Positions 53,242-62,160 of a stretch of 64,000 nucleotides of DNA are shown piece after piece (position 1 is the stretch's first letter; every line of letters starts with the position of its first letter). Source of the stretch: Selenomonadaceae bacterium (GTDB lineage Bacteria > Bacillota > Negativicutes > Selenomonadales > Selenomonadaceae); assembly GCA_017549815.1 (NCBI GenBank), contig JAFYNH010000032.1, forward strand, positions 1 to 64,000, given 5' to 3'. Both the position numbers and the translations under genes were made by a program. Under the pieces are notes generated by a model that saw only the letters and a program-made list of their open reading frames with translations, did not search any database and was not told where the DNA came from.

Positions 53242-53607
53242 CTACTTAAACGCCGCAACGACTAAACCGCCGACCGCCGCCGCTATTGCTCCAAACCCCA
53301 ACATTGTTTGAACAAAATTATTATGAATCTGATTCGACAGCGTTTTGAAATTGTCATCGATTTTTTTATCCATTGCGTCGAACTTGTCATAAAATCGCTT
53401 GTTCATCTCGTGCATTTCGGCATCGTGTTTAGCTTGTATTGCGTCCTGCCTGTCCCACAAGCGGCGCATGTCTTCGCGTTGTTGACGAATTTCTTCCAAC
53501 ATCATGTTAAACTTAGTATCAAAATTACTCAAAGCTTTATCCAACCGTGCATTCTGTAAATCGATTTGGTTTTGAAGTTGTTGGTTGATTTTTTCCTGCT
53601 CCGTCAT
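53242..53607 (-). CDS. Coiled-coil protein with a C-terminal membrane segment (copy 1)
   Basis: 121 aa from ATG 53607 behind GGGAGGTG. A long Gln/Asp/Arg-rich coiled coil (QQLQNQIDLQNARLDKALSN, IRQQREDMRRLWDRQDA) ends in one hydrophobic helix (MLGFGAIAAAVGGLVVAAFK). Nearly identical to the next gene except for an extra ~7 residues (FDAMDKK). Looks like a tail-anchored membrane protein resembling DUF1640-like or phage-type coiled coils; function not known. Confidence 0.75.
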   Translation of the reverse strand: MTEQEKINQQLQNQIDLQNARLDKALSNFDTKFNMMLEEIRQQREDMRRLWDRQDAIQAKHDAEMHEMNKRFYDKFDAMDKKIDDNFKTLSNQIHNNFVQTMLGFGAIAAAVGGLVVAAFK

Positions 53608-53653
53608 TTTAGACACCTCCCGACAAATACATCTTATCGAGCCGCGAATTTAT

Positions 53654-53998
53654 CTACTTAAAAGCCGCAATCACAATTCCGCCGACTGCCGCAGCTATTG
53701 CTCCAAAGCCCAACATTGTCTGAACAAAATTATTGTGAATCTGATTCGACAGCGTTTTAAAGTTTTCGTCAATCTTGTTATAAAATCGCTCGTTCATCTC
53801 GTGCATTTCGGCATCGTGTTTAGCTTGCATTGCGTCTTGCCTTTCCCATAAGCGGCGCATATCTTCGCGTTGTTGCCGAATCTCTTCCATCATCATGTTA
53901 AACTTAGTATCAAAGTTACTCAAAGCTTTATCCAACCGTGCATTTTGTGAATCGATTTGGTTTTGAAGTTGTTGGTTGATTTTTTCCTGCTCCGTCAT
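53654..53998 (-). CDS. Coiled-coil protein with a C-terminal membrane segment (copy 2)
   Basis: 114 aa from ATG 53998 behind AAGGAGG; the frame extends 12 codons upstream without a better start. About 90% identical to the gene at 53242-53607 at DNA and protein level, so a recent tandem duplication. Same coiled coil and C-terminal helix (AAVGGIVIAAFK). Function unknown. Confidence 0.75.
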   Translation of the reverse strand: MTEQEKINQQLQNQIDSQNARLDKALSNFDTKFNMMMEEIRQQREDMRRLWERQDAMQAKHDAEMHEMNERFYNKIDENFKTLSNQIHNNFVQTMLGFGAIAAAVGGIVIAAFK

Positions 53999-54011
53999 TT
54001 TAAAAACCTCC

Positions 54012-54797
54012 TTACGTTTTAAGTTTTTCCGCAACGTGAAGTTTCAAACGGCGAACACCATCAGCGATTTTTTCGTCCATAGGCAAGTTGGAAACGATTT
54101 TCTCAATGTAGCCGCGCTCAACGATTTTACGCATTGTCCACGAAAAATTTATATCGTAAAGCCACATGAGCCGAACAATTTTTCTGTCGCCGTTCGTCCG
54201 AATTTTTCTGTAATCGGCTTGCTCGCCCGTAACAAAATTTTCTACAAAGTCAGGACTTATATCCGCAACCAATTTGCCCGTCGACTTAATAAAGTTCGGC
54301 ATTTTATCAACTTCCGACTGCGCAAGGAAAGGTTCCAATACCCGATAAATATCTAACTTGTCAGCGTCGCGAATTATCTTGGCAAATAAAATTTTCCGTT
54401 CATCATCGGTCGGCGCGACGGTTTTTTTATTGTGGTTCTGAATTGCAAACCTCAAAATTTCATAATCCTGCGCGGACAACTCCTTAAAAAATTCCAGCTC
54501 GTCAATGACTTTTAAGGCAAGGTCGGCGTGGTCTTCGGAGTCGGCGTCGTTGAAAGTTTTATAAATGCTATACTGCCGAAAGCGTCCCACGTCGTGAAAC
54601 AATCCGATAATCTCCGCAAGTTCCGCGTCGTGCGTCGACAGCTTTAAAAATTTCGCAAGCTCCACACAATTTGCCGTCACGTAACCTGTATGCTTTTCCT
54701 TAATCAAAATTCCCTGCTGAACTTCCGCGTCGTCCGAATAAAAACTTTTCATGTAACGCGCCATCCACTCGTGCATTCGAGTGAGCAATTCCCGCAT
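54012..54797 (-). CDS. HD-domain phosphohydrolase
   Basis: 261 aa. Metal-dependent phosphohydrolase fold: HTGYVTANCVELAKFL (first His), LFHDVGRFRQY (HD pair), FAIQNHN, and IIRDADKLDIYRVL (late Asp). Substrate unknown (nucleotide or phosphoester). ATG follows GAGGGGATTG. The coiled-coil gene starts 13 bp after its stop, so co-transcription is likely. Confidence 0.85.
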   Translation of the reverse strand: MRELLTRMHEWMARYMKSFYSDDAEVQQGILIKEKHTGYVTANCVELAKFLKLSTHDAELAEIIGLFHDVGRFRQYSIYKTFNDADSEDHADLALKVIDELEFFKELSAQDYEILRFAIQNHNKKTVAPTDDERKILFAKIIRDADKLDIYRVLEPFLAQSEVDKMPNFIKSTGKLVADISPDFVENFVTGEQADYRKIRTNGDRKIVRLMWLYDINFSWTMRKIVERGYIEKIVSNLPMDEKIADGVRRLKLHVAEKLKT

Positions 54798-54875
54798 TCA
54801 ATCCCCTCCAAACTGAAATCATATAGAATTATATAACCAATTTAAGCTTTGCGCAATTTATTATCGGTAAATTTA

Positions 54876-54905
54876 TTGACGCGGGCAGATTGCCTGTGTT
54901 AATAT
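54876..54905 (+). promoter_or_regulatory. Flavodoxin promoter
   Basis: TTGACG (54876-54881), 18-bp spacer, TAATAT (54900-54905), 42 bp before the flavodoxin ATG. Confidence 0.6.
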
Positions 54906-54947
54906 TGGCGCGTTTTTAGAGTCAAAAATTTTTGGAGGCGATTTTTA

Positions 54948-55376
54948 ATGAGTAAAATTGCGGTCGTGTTCTGGAGCGGCACCGGCAATACTGAGGAAAT
55001 GGCTAATGCCGTAGCCGAAGGCGCAAAAGAAGCCGGCGCGGACGTTGAGATTTTCCAAGTCGACGACTTCAGCGCAACTGACATGGCTGATTATAACGGC
55101 TTTTTATTCGGTTGCCCCGCAATGGGCGATGAGGTTTTGGAAGAAGATTCTTTCGAGCCTTTCTTCACCGAAGCAGAGGCGAAACTTAACGGCGTACCAG
55201 TCGGCTTGTTTGGCAGTTACGGCTGGGGCGGCGGCATTTGGATGGAAAATTGGAGCGAGCGTACTAAAGAGGCGGGCGCGAAATTTGTCGGCAGTGTTAT
55301 TGCTGAAAATGCCCCCGACGATACCGCCCTTGAAGATTGCCGCAAACTCGGCGAGGATTTGGCTAAGGCTGTGTAA
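54948..55376 (+). CDS. Flavodoxin
   Basis: 142 aa. FMN-binding electron carrier. Phosphate loop SGTGNTEEMA near residue 10, FGCPAMGDEVLEE (50s loop) and FGSYGWGGGIWM (90s loop) are typical of short-chain clostridial-type flavodoxins. ATG behind TGGAGGCG. It has its own promoter and terminator. Confidence 0.95.
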   Translation: MSKIAVVFWSGTGNTEEMANAVAEGAKEAGADVEIFQVDDFSATDMADYNGFLFGCPAMGDEVLEEDSFEPFFTEAEAKLNGVPVGLFGSYGWGGGIWMENWSERTKEAGAKFVGSVIAENAPDDTALEDCRKLGEDLAKAV

Positions 55377-55395
55377 ATAATTTTTCAGTGAAATA

Positions 55396-55431
55396 AAAAT
55401 CCCCTTCCTCGTCGGAGGGGGAAATTTTTTT
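55396..55431 (+). terminator. Flavodoxin terminator
   Basis: TCCCCTTCC pairs with GGAGGGGGA, followed by seven T. Confidence 0.9.
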
Positions 55432-55433
55432 AG

Positions 55434-55519
55434 GGCAGGAATTAGTTGTTTAGTTGTTAGGAACTAGTTTTTAGGAACTGGTAGTAAATAGTTCCTAGTT
55501 CCTCAATCCTAGTTCCTAG
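55434..55519. repeat. Heptamer repeat cluster, both orientations
   Basis: AGGAATTAGTTGTTTAGTTG and TTAGGAACTAG units, then AGTTCCTAGTTCCT and CCTAGTTCCTAG. The two orientations can pair into a long hairpin between the flavodoxin terminator and the GNAT gene stop. Confidence 0.85.
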
Positions 55520-56083
55520 TCATATTGACCATTCGTCACTTCCAACCGACCAATGCATTCCGTTTGCCGTCGACCAACGATGTAAATGATATTCGCGGTC
55601 GAGAATTCCCAGCACAATTAGATTTTCCCAGTCGCCGTCGTTCAAAATAATTTCGCGCAGAACGCCTTCGCGGACAAAGCCCAAACTTTCATAGAGTCGG
55701 AGCGCAATGTAGTTATAATCTTTGCAGTCAATCCAAATGCGATGAAACCTTTTAACTTCAAACGTCCACTTCATTAAAAGTTTGAGAGCCTCGCGCCCGT
55801 AGCCAACGCCTTTTTTATCAATGATGACGTGCGTAAATTCCGCGCAGGGCGTATCCAATTCGCGGAGCATAAAGTAGCCGACGGCTTGCCCGCTATCAAT
55901 TTCCTCAACGATAATATCCATTTTGTCCGCGCAGGTGAAAATTTTGCGGTGATAATCTTCGTCAAACGGCACAATGAATTTCAAATTTTCGGGCGCGTAT
56001 TGCAACGTCATAATGTAATTTAAATCGTCGAGGGTGGCGCGTCTTAGTTTCAAGCGGCGTCCTTCGATTAAAACTTCTTTCAT
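55520..56083 (-). CDS. GNAT-family N-acetyltransferase (RimJ/RimL-like)
   Basis: 187 aa. Probably acetylates a small molecule or protein N-terminus with acetyl-CoA. Motif A KGVGYGREALKLLMKWTFEV, motif B YNYIALRLYESLGFVREGVL, and N-terminal RRLKLRRATLDDL typical of this subgroup. ATG follows a GAGT-type site. Both ends abut heptamer clusters. Substrate unknown. Confidence 0.88.
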   Translation of the reverse strand: MKEVLIEGRRLKLRRATLDDLNYIMTLQYAPENLKFIVPFDEDYHRKIFTCADKMDIIVEEIDSGQAVGYFMLRELDTPCAEFTHVIIDKKGVGYGREALKLLMKWTFEVKRFHRIWIDCKDYNYIALRLYESLGFVREGVLREIILNDGDWENLIVLGILDREYHLHRWSTANGMHWSVGSDEWSI

Positions 56084-56094
56084 GTAATCAACTC

Positions 56095-56250
56095 CTTAGT
56101 TAGGAACTAGGAGCGAGTTTTTAGGAACTAGTAAAAATCAGTTACTAAATCTTGGCTCCCAATAAAAATATAACAAATTTTAGGAACTAGGAAAATAGAA
56201 ATTAGGGACTAGCAGTAATTAGTTCCTAGTTCCTCAATCCTAGCCCCTAC
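56095..56250. repeat. Long heptamer repeat cluster upstream of the mscS-like gene
   Basis: Repeated TTAGGAACTAGGAGC, TTAGGAACTAG, AATTAGGGACTAG and inverted TAGTTCCTAGTTCCT, TCCTAGCCCCTA over ~155 bp, the longest cluster in the window. No gene within it. Confidence 0.85.
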
Positions 56251-56267
56251 AAAACGAGGTGTCTTGT

Positions 56268-57368
56268 TTGGACTATTTACAAAATATCGACTGGTTGGCT
56301 TTGGGACAAAAGCTAATCATTCCCGCGTGTATCTTAGTATTTTCGTTTACCGTCGGCGTCGTACTCGATAGAATGTTGACGCAGAAACTTGAACGAAAAG
56401 TTAAGGCAAGCGAATCAGAAATAATAGGAATTTTCTTCCGAGCAATGCGCGGCGTGCCAATTTATCTGTGCGTCGTTATCGGTCTTTATTGGACTGTCAC
56501 GACTTCTAACTTGCCGCCGGGTCTCGAAAGAATTTTCTCCTACATTTTATTCGCAATGATTGTGTTTTCAATAACGCGAGTTTGTGAGCGGACATTATCG
56601 GGCTTTATTCGCCTTAAATTTTCCGGCTCAAGCGACATGACGCAATCAACTTTGCTCGATACAATTTTCCGCGTCGCCATTTACGCTTCGGGCGCATTGA
56701 TTATCCTCGATTACTTCAACATTTCCATAGCTCCGATTATGGCGGCAATGGGTGTTGGTGGTATGGCGGTTGCCTTTGGTGTTCGCGAAACTTTGGAAAA
56801 TATTTTTTCGGGCTTACAATTAATCGTCTCGAAACAACTGCGCGTCAACGACTACATTAAACTTTCGACAGGCGATGAAGGACGTATAACCGATATTAAC
56901 TGGCGATATATAACGGTCATGCCGCCCAATGAAGGCAGCGTCGTTGTTATCCCGAATAAAATTATTGCCAATGCCGTATCGACGAATTATTCTCAGCCTC
57001 GCGATGATATTATCGTCGTCGTGCCAATCGGCGTTTCCTATGACAGCGATTTAGATTTGGTTGAGCGCGTGACTGTCGAAGTTGCTCGCGACTTGATGAT
57101 TAAAGTCGACGGCTACGAACCGCAATTTGATTCTGAAGGCGTTGACAGAAATAATCTCGCACCAGTCGTTCGTTTCCAATGTTTTAACGATTCGTCGATT
57201 GATTTTAATGCGGTTATGCACGTTCAAGTTTTTACCAATCAATATCTCCTTAAGCACGAATTCATTAAGGCGATTACCAAGCGTTATCGCGAAGAGGGCA
57301 TTAATATTCCGTTCCCGATTCGCACGCTCGATTTGCCTGAGGATAAAAAAATTGAGTTGAGGAAGTGA
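56268..57368 (+). CDS. MscS-family mechanosensitive channel
   Basis: 366 aa from TTG 56268, seven bases after GAGGTG (an in-frame GTG at 56259 overlaps that site). Four N-terminal membrane helices, then the pore/TM3-like AAMGVGGMAVAFGVRETLEN and the beta domain with GDEGRITDINWRYITV and VVIPNKIIAN. Protects against hypo-osmotic shock. The small gene that follows begins within 7 bp. Confidence 0.92.
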   Translation: MDYLQNIDWLALGQKLIIPACILVFSFTVGVVLDRMLTQKLERKVKASESEIIGIFFRAMRGVPIYLCVVIGLYWTVTTSNLPPGLERIFSYILFAMIVFSITRVCERTLSGFIRLKFSGSSDMTQSTLLDTIFRVAIYASGALIILDYFNISIAPIMAAMGVGGMAVAFGVRETLENIFSGLQLIVSKQLRVNDYIKLSTGDEGRITDINWRYITVMPPNEGSVVVIPNKIIANAVSTNYSQPRDDIIVVVPIGVSYDSDLDLVERVTVEVARDLMIKVDGYEPQFDSEGVDRNNLAPVVRFQCFNDSSIDFNAVMHVQVFTNQYLLKHEFIKAITKRYREEGINIPFPIRTLDLPEDKKIELRK

Positions 57369-57374
57369 TTGCTT

Positions 57375-57899
57375 ATGGTTGTTGACGGCGTGAAGATTAA
57401 TTTCGTGGGCATTGACGACTACACACGCGAAGAGGCGGCGAATTATCTGGCTTATGTCAAAGAGCGGACTTCGATTCCCGTTAAAATCATTAACGTCAAG
57501 GCTTGCGAAGATGGTTTGGTCGATGTCAGCTACACTGCGCGGGGCGAAAAGTTTGAGCGCATTAGAAGGATTACCGGTTAAAGGATAGCCGCCCGTCAAT
57601 GAGCCGAATGAAATTGACGGTGAACAGCGCGGTAAAAATCTGGAAACTCTCTTTGAGACAATCAGAGGCGAAGGCATAAGCCAGCCGCAGAGCATAGCGA
57701 TTGAAATAATATCGCCACGAGACCGCGCCGCGCACGGCAAAAAGCGCGAAAAGATATGCCGAACTGCAGGGCGACTTGCAGAAGTCGAGATAAAAAGCTC
57801 GGCGATAACAATTTGTATCTCGTAGGCACAACCGACCGTTGGAATGACGCCAAAAAATCAGAGGAACACGACAGAGTTAAACACAACATCTTTGAATGA
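57375..57899 (+). pseudogene. Small conserved gene split by an insertion
   Basis: ATG 57375 (GAGGAAG upstream) opens a frame ending KFERIRRITG then TAA at 57579. The missing continuation, YLVGTTDRWNDAKKSEEHD then RVKHNIFE and a stop, lies at 57816-57899. Joined, the protein would be about 95 aa and matches a short conserved Firmicute protein often annotated as anaerobic ribonucleotide reductase-like (start VDGVKINFVGIDDYTREEAA). The 237 bp between contain stops in the host frame, so the gene is broken or makes a truncated 68-aa protein. The N-terminal part may still fold. Confidence 0.8.
57579..57815. mobile_element. 237-bp insertion inside the small conserved gene
   Basis: Bounded by ITG and YLVG of the interrupted protein; exact edges uncertain by a few bases. 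Length is a multiple of three, but the host frame hits TAA at once. A second frame is open for about 75 codons. The left end has a perfect hairpin CCGTCAAT/ATTGACGG (57592-57622 region) and the right part GCCGA/TCGGC. No transposase. Looks like a MITE or palindromic element; no second copy is seen here. Confidence 0.6.
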
Positions 57900-57923
57900 A
57901 TCACTATTCCTTAAAAAAATTAA

Positions 57924-57952
57924 CCTCCGCGCAGATTGCGGAGGATTTTTTT
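57924..57952. terminator. Terminator between the split gene and the GGDEF gene
   Basis: CCTCCGC-GCAGATT-GCGGAGG with a T-run on the right and A-rich DNA on the left; serves both convergent units. Confidence 0.85.
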
Positions 57953-57959
57953 ATCATTT

Positions 57960-59567
57960 TTAGTCTTCGTCGTTCTCTTCTTCCTGATTAAATAGCTCGC
58001 AATAATAGCCGTTCTTGCCGCTGTTCTTGACGTGATAAACCGCCTTGTCCGCCGACGCAAATAAACTGTCATAATCGCGCCCGTTCTGAGGAGCTATCGC
58101 AATGCCTATGCTCGCCGTGACAATATGCCCTTTGCCTTCAACCATCAGATTAAAAGCAATCTGTTTAATCTGTTCCGCCTTGCGAATCACAACGTCCATA
58201 TTCGGCAAGCTGTCAACGATAACAACAAATTCGTCGCCGCCAAATCGCCCTATGCAATCGTTCGGACGGAAAATTTTCTTCAAGCCCCTTGCAAATTCTA
58301 TCAAAACTTTGTCGCCGAATTGATGCCCCAATAAATCATTGACTTCCTTAAAATGGTCGAGGTCGATTATATAAAACGCCATGAAAATATTTGAAGCCCC
58401 ATTTTCATTGAAAGTCTTGAGTTTCATCTTGCAAAGATTTTCCATTGTCTTTTTATTGAAAAGCTCCGTCAACTTATCAAGCTCCGACTCCAACTGATAG
58501 GCGTCGCGGTCGGACTTCATCTTATTAAAAGCATCCGCCATTTTGCCGAGTTCGTCGTCACGTTTAACTTCAAGCTTGCCAATGTCCCCTTTACCGCTGA
58601 CAATATCATCAACTACATTGGACATTTCGATAATCGGTTTCGCAACACGCCCAGCCAATAAATAAGCTACAAGCGTTCCGATAAGCAACAGAATCAATCC
58701 GAAAATAATCGCCTTAGCCGCGTTGTCGTAAGCTTGCTCCAAAATGTAATGATAAGGGCGAATCGTAATAATCATCCAGCCCGTATCCACATTTCGCGAA
58801 TAAGTTACCAGCGAATCTAAACCGTTGACTTCAAGCGGAATAACGCCGCTACTGTTATAAATCCTGTCGAGAATAAATTTGTAGCTGTTATCAGTGGCGT
58901 ATTCGCTACCGAAGTCGGGAATGTTATCGGAATTGGCGATAATCTTGCCTGTACGATCCATAACGACAAGCGAAAATTCTTCGTCGTCAAAGGATTGAAC
59001 AAATTCTTGAAATGCCTCAAGGTCAAAATTCCTCTGAACCATACCGACGGGCTTTTTATCCGCATTGAAAACCGGCACTTCCATTACGATAATCATTTTG
59101 CCCGTTGACATACTGGAGATAATATCCGAGACGTAGCTCCTGCCCTTCATAGCCTCGTGGAAATGCTGACGTTTGCTCAAGTTTACGAGGGCAGATTCGT
59201 CCGTGCGAATTAATTGTTGTCCGTCGCCGCCCGTCACCGCCATTAAATTTTCATCGCTAAAAATGCCGTTCGTGTCGTACAAGATTTTCTTAATGCGTTC
59301 CTTTTTATCTTCGGTGGGAGCTTGGACGTATTCAATTATTTCTGGATTCAAAGCTAGCGAGCGGAGCACCTGTTGATTTACTTCAATCAGCGAGGATAAA
59401 TGTTCGGAAAGGAGCGAATTTCTAAGCAGGCTATTTTGCTTGCCGGAAGTCTCCAATTCGGAAACGGTATTATACACGCCAGCAATTACCAAAACTATAA
59501 ATGGGATTGCGCCCATTAAAATAAACAAGGAAAAAATTTTTGCTTTTAGACCTTTGCTAAATTCCAT
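57960..59567 (-). CDS. Membrane diguanylate cyclase (Cache-HAMP-GGDEF)
   Basis: 535 aa from ATG 59567. N-terminal membrane helix (IFSLFILMGAIPFIVLVIAG), extracytoplasmic dCache-type sensor (~40-275), second helix (AIIFGLILLLIGTLVAYLLA), HAMP (VAKPIIEMSNVVDDIVSGKG) and a GGDEF domain with intact GRFGGDEFVVIVD. RPND lies five residues before GGDEF, the product-inhibition I-site. It makes c-di-GMP in response to an external signal. It starts 17 bp after the tadC stop at the end of the Tad operon, so it may control pilus-related attachment. Confidence 0.93.
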   Translation of the reverse strand: MEFSKGLKAKIFSLFILMGAIPFIVLVIAGVYNTVSELETSGKQNSLLRNSLLSEHLSSLIEVNQQVLRSLALNPEIIEYVQAPTEDKKERIKKILYDTNGIFSDENLMAVTGGDGQQLIRTDESALVNLSKRQHFHEAMKGRSYVSDIISSMSTGKMIIVMEVPVFNADKKPVGMVQRNFDLEAFQEFVQSFDDEEFSLVVMDRTGKIIANSDNIPDFGSEYATDNSYKFILDRIYNSSGVIPLEVNGLDSLVTYSRNVDTGWMIITIRPYHYILEQAYDNAAKAIIFGLILLLIGTLVAYLLAGRVAKPIIEMSNVVDDIVSGKGDIGKLEVKRDDELGKMADAFNKMKSDRDAYQLESELDKLTELFNKKTMENLCKMKLKTFNENGASNIFMAFYIIDLDHFKEVNDLLGHQFGDKVLIEFARGLKKIFRPNDCIGRFGGDEFVVIVDSLPNMDVVIRKAEQIKQIAFNLMVEGKGHIVTASIGIAIAPQNGRDYDSLFASADKAVYHVKNSGKNGYYCELFNQEEENDED

Positions 59568-59583
59568 AATGTCATCCAAATTA

Positions 59584-60576
59584 TTATCTGTTACTCATAT
59601 TTTGCATAAGCGTATACATTGCGGGGAAAAGCAACACCACGAACATTGACGGGAAGATAAATAAAATCATCGGGAAAAGAATTTTGACGGGAGCCTTTAA
59701 CGCCTCCGACTTTACCCATTGCCTATGACGGTCGCGCATGTTGTCGGCTTGTGTTTTTAATGTTCGCGTCATACTCGTTCCTAATTTTTCTGCCTGTATT
59801 ACCGAAGTCGTGAACAGATAAATTTCTTCCAAGTCGCAACGTTTAGCCAAAGTCGTCAAGGCGTATTGGTGCGTCATGCCTAAAGAAACGTCTTGTTGCA
59901 TTCGGTTGAATTCGTCGATAAGAGGACCTTTCATACGCTTTACCATTTTAGATACTGCGCCGTCGAAGGATAAGCCCGCTTGGACGCTCACGCAGAGTAT
60001 ATCCAAAAATTCGGGCAGTTGCTTACGAATAGTCTTTTGACGTTCGCGAATTTTAGCGTTGAGTACGGCAAACGGAATGCCTGCGCCAATAAATACGCCT
60101 AAGGTGATAGCCAAAAATCTCTGTGCGTGATTAAGTCCCGGGTGGTGTTGTACAAAGAATAACGAACCTACCGCAAATACTGCAAGCGAAAAACACCAGC
60201 CAGCTATCAAGTGTATCGCTTCCCAAGAGCCAGTTTTACCTGCGCGGAAAATTTTATCTTCGATTTGTTCTTTAATAGCTTCAGGCGCGAGTTTTTGAAC
60301 ATATCCGCTTAAAAATTTTATGAACGGTCGAACTATACGGTCGTAAAGAGACTCTCGCTGTTGTTCGATTGGCTGAATATCGTTATTTAAGGGCATTAAG
60401 ATTGACGTTGTATTTTTTTTCTTCTTAGGATTTTTTAAACGTTCCTCTTCCGAATGGTCAATCATCTGATTTAATCTTTTACGAAGTTGAGCCTCCGGCG
60501 TTTGTTTCAAGCGCAAAAGCAGGACGAGAAAAACAAACCAAGCAAACGAACTGATTGCCGCTACCGTTAAAGCCAT
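59584..60576 (-). CDS. tadC: Tad pilus platform protein TadC
   Basis: 330 aa, type II secretion F domain with three or four helices (WFVFLVLLLRL, AGWCFSLAVFAVG, PMILFIFPSMFVVLLFP). LPEFLDILCVSVQAGLSFDG and QQDVSLGMTHQYALTTLAKR are typical. The ATG overlaps the cpaF stop by one base (TAATG). Works with TadB and the CpaF motor to assemble Flp pili. Confidence 0.9.
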   Translation of the reverse strand: MALTVAAISSFAWFVFLVLLLRLKQTPEAQLRKRLNQMIDHSEEERLKNPKKKKNTTSILMPLNNDIQPIEQQRESLYDRIVRPFIKFLSGYVQKLAPEAIKEQIEDKIFRAGKTGSWEAIHLIAGWCFSLAVFAVGSLFFVQHHPGLNHAQRFLAITLGVFIGAGIPFAVLNAKIRERQKTIRKQLPEFLDILCVSVQAGLSFDGAVSKMVKRMKGPLIDEFNRMQQDVSLGMTHQYALTTLAKRCDLEEIYLFTTSVIQAEKLGTSMTRTLKTQADNMRDRHRQWVKSEALKAPVKILFPMILFIFPSMFVVLLFPAMYTLMQNMSNR

Positions 60577-62132
60577 TAAAAATCACCCCGATTTGAAAAG
60601 AAGGTAACTGGCAAGTCGATACCGTTCATTTGGAATTTATCCATAAATTTCGGTGCAAGTCCCATGCTTTCAAAATGCCCGACGGATTTTCCCGTTTCGT
60701 CGATATAGTCTTGGACGTATTTAAATAAATCTTGAAGGATAATCGTATCGCCTTCCATGCCCTGTACTTCCGTTATGTGCGTGATTTTCCTGCTACCGTC
60801 GCGAATTCTGGACTGCTGAATAATCAAGTCAAGCGCGGAGGAAACTTGCGTTCGGACTGCGCGGACGGGTAATTCCATACCTGCCATTAAAACCATTGTT
60901 TCAAGACGGCTTAAAACGTCGCGTGGCGTGTTAGCGTGGGCGGTTGTCAAGGAACCGTCGTGACCAGTATTCATAGCTTGGAGCATGTCGAGAGCCTCGC
61001 CCGCACGAACCTCACCGACGATAATTCTGTCGGGGCGCATACGCAAGGCATTTTTAACCAAATCGCGGATAGTTATCGCGCCGTGTCCTTCCAAGTTAGC
61101 GGGACGACTTTCAAGCGTGACGACGTGTTCTTGTTGCAGTCTCAATTCGGCAGCGTCCTCAATCGTAACGATTCTGTCGGTTTCTGGGATAAACGACGAG
61201 AGGATATTGAGCGTAGTAGTTTTACCAGAACCCGTGCCGCCGCTTACCAAAACATTCAATCGCGCTTGGACGCAAGCCTCAAGGAAAGTCGCCATATCTT
61301 TATTGAGCGTGCCAAATTTTATCAAATCGTTTATGGACAAAGCTTTTTTGGAGAACTTACGAATTGTGACGGCAGGACCGACTAACGACAACGGCGGGAT
61401 AATTATATTGACGCGGGAACCGTCGGCAAGGCGGGCGTCAACCAGCGGCGAAGATTCATCAACGCGACGACCGAGCGGCGTCAAAATTCTTTCAATGATA
61501 CTCATCAAGTGGTTATTGTCGTAAAAGTGAATATCGGTAAGTTTGAGTTTGCCCTTTTGTTCGATAAAAATTTGGTGTGGGCCATTAACCATGATTTCGG
61601 TAATGAGATCGTTTTGAAGGAGTGGCTCCAAAGGTCCCAGTCCGAGCAATTCATTGCTTATATCGTCAACGAGTTGCATTCTTTCGCCGCGTGACAAGGT
61701 GTAGGCATTTTCCGCCATTTCGCGGTTTGCATAAATAGTGATGATATTTTTTATTTGTTCGCGAGCCTCTTCGCCGCGCACCAAAGTTGCTTGTTCTTCG
61801 GCGGTCATTTCGTCGACAATGCGGCGGTGGACGGCGAGTTTTAATTCCTGCATTATATCGACTCTGGAGGCTACGGCGCGTCTGCCTACAAATGCCGACG
61901 CCTCAACTTGTGCTTCGCGTTCTTGTTTAATTTGTTTTTCGGTGTAAGAGTGTTTCGTCAAAGCCTCATGTTGCATTACGTTTATTTCTGGCTTTGAGAA
62001 TTTAGGCGGTTCTGGAGTTTTAGTAATTGGCGAAGGAGCCGGCGGCGGTGTTGGTTGTGGCGTCGGCGGTGGTGTTTTTTCTTGATGAGTTATTCCACCT
62101 AATCTTTCGAGCAATGAGAGCGGTCTTGGCAT
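60576..62132 (-). CDS. cpaF: Tad pilus assembly ATPase (CpaF/TadA)
   Basis: 518 aa from ATG 62132 (MPRPLSLLERLGG) behind GAGGAG. A Pro-rich N-terminal linker precedes a type II/IV secretion ATPase domain: Walker A VSGGTGSGKTTTLN, IVTIEDAAELRLQ, Walker B-like RIIVGEVRAGEALDMLQAMN and TGHDGSLTTAHAN. Cytoplasmic motor for Flp pilus assembly. Sits between tadE and tadC. Confidence 0.95.
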   Translation of the reverse strand: MPRPLSLLERLGGITHQEKTPPPTPQPTPPPAPSPITKTPEPPKFSKPEINVMQHEALTKHSYTEKQIKQEREAQVEASAFVGRRAVASRVDIMQELKLAVHRRIVDEMTAEEQATLVRGEEAREQIKNIITIYANREMAENAYTLSRGERMQLVDDISNELLGLGPLEPLLQNDLITEIMVNGPHQIFIEQKGKLKLTDIHFYDNNHLMSIIERILTPLGRRVDESSPLVDARLADGSRVNIIIPPLSLVGPAVTIRKFSKKALSINDLIKFGTLNKDMATFLEACVQARLNVLVSGGTGSGKTTTLNILSSFIPETDRIVTIEDAAELRLQQEHVVTLESRPANLEGHGAITIRDLVKNALRMRPDRIIVGEVRAGEALDMLQAMNTGHDGSLTTAHANTPRDVLSRLETMVLMAGMELPVRAVRTQVSSALDLIIQQSRIRDGSRKITHITEVQGMEGDTIILQDLFKYVQDYIDETGKSVGHFESMGLAPKFMDKFQMNGIDLPVTFFSNRGDF

Positions 62133-62160
62133 TGGAAATTTCACTCCTCTATGATTTATT

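Noticed and set aside
55434-56250. Heptamer clusters as CRISPR, attachment site or integron
   Set aside because: There is no fixed long repeat, no spacer of constant length, and no integrase or recombinase nearby.
57571-57831. 86-codon minus-strand frame across the insertion in the small gene
   Set aside because: No ribosome site or family. It spans the host gene/insert junction, so chance is more likely.
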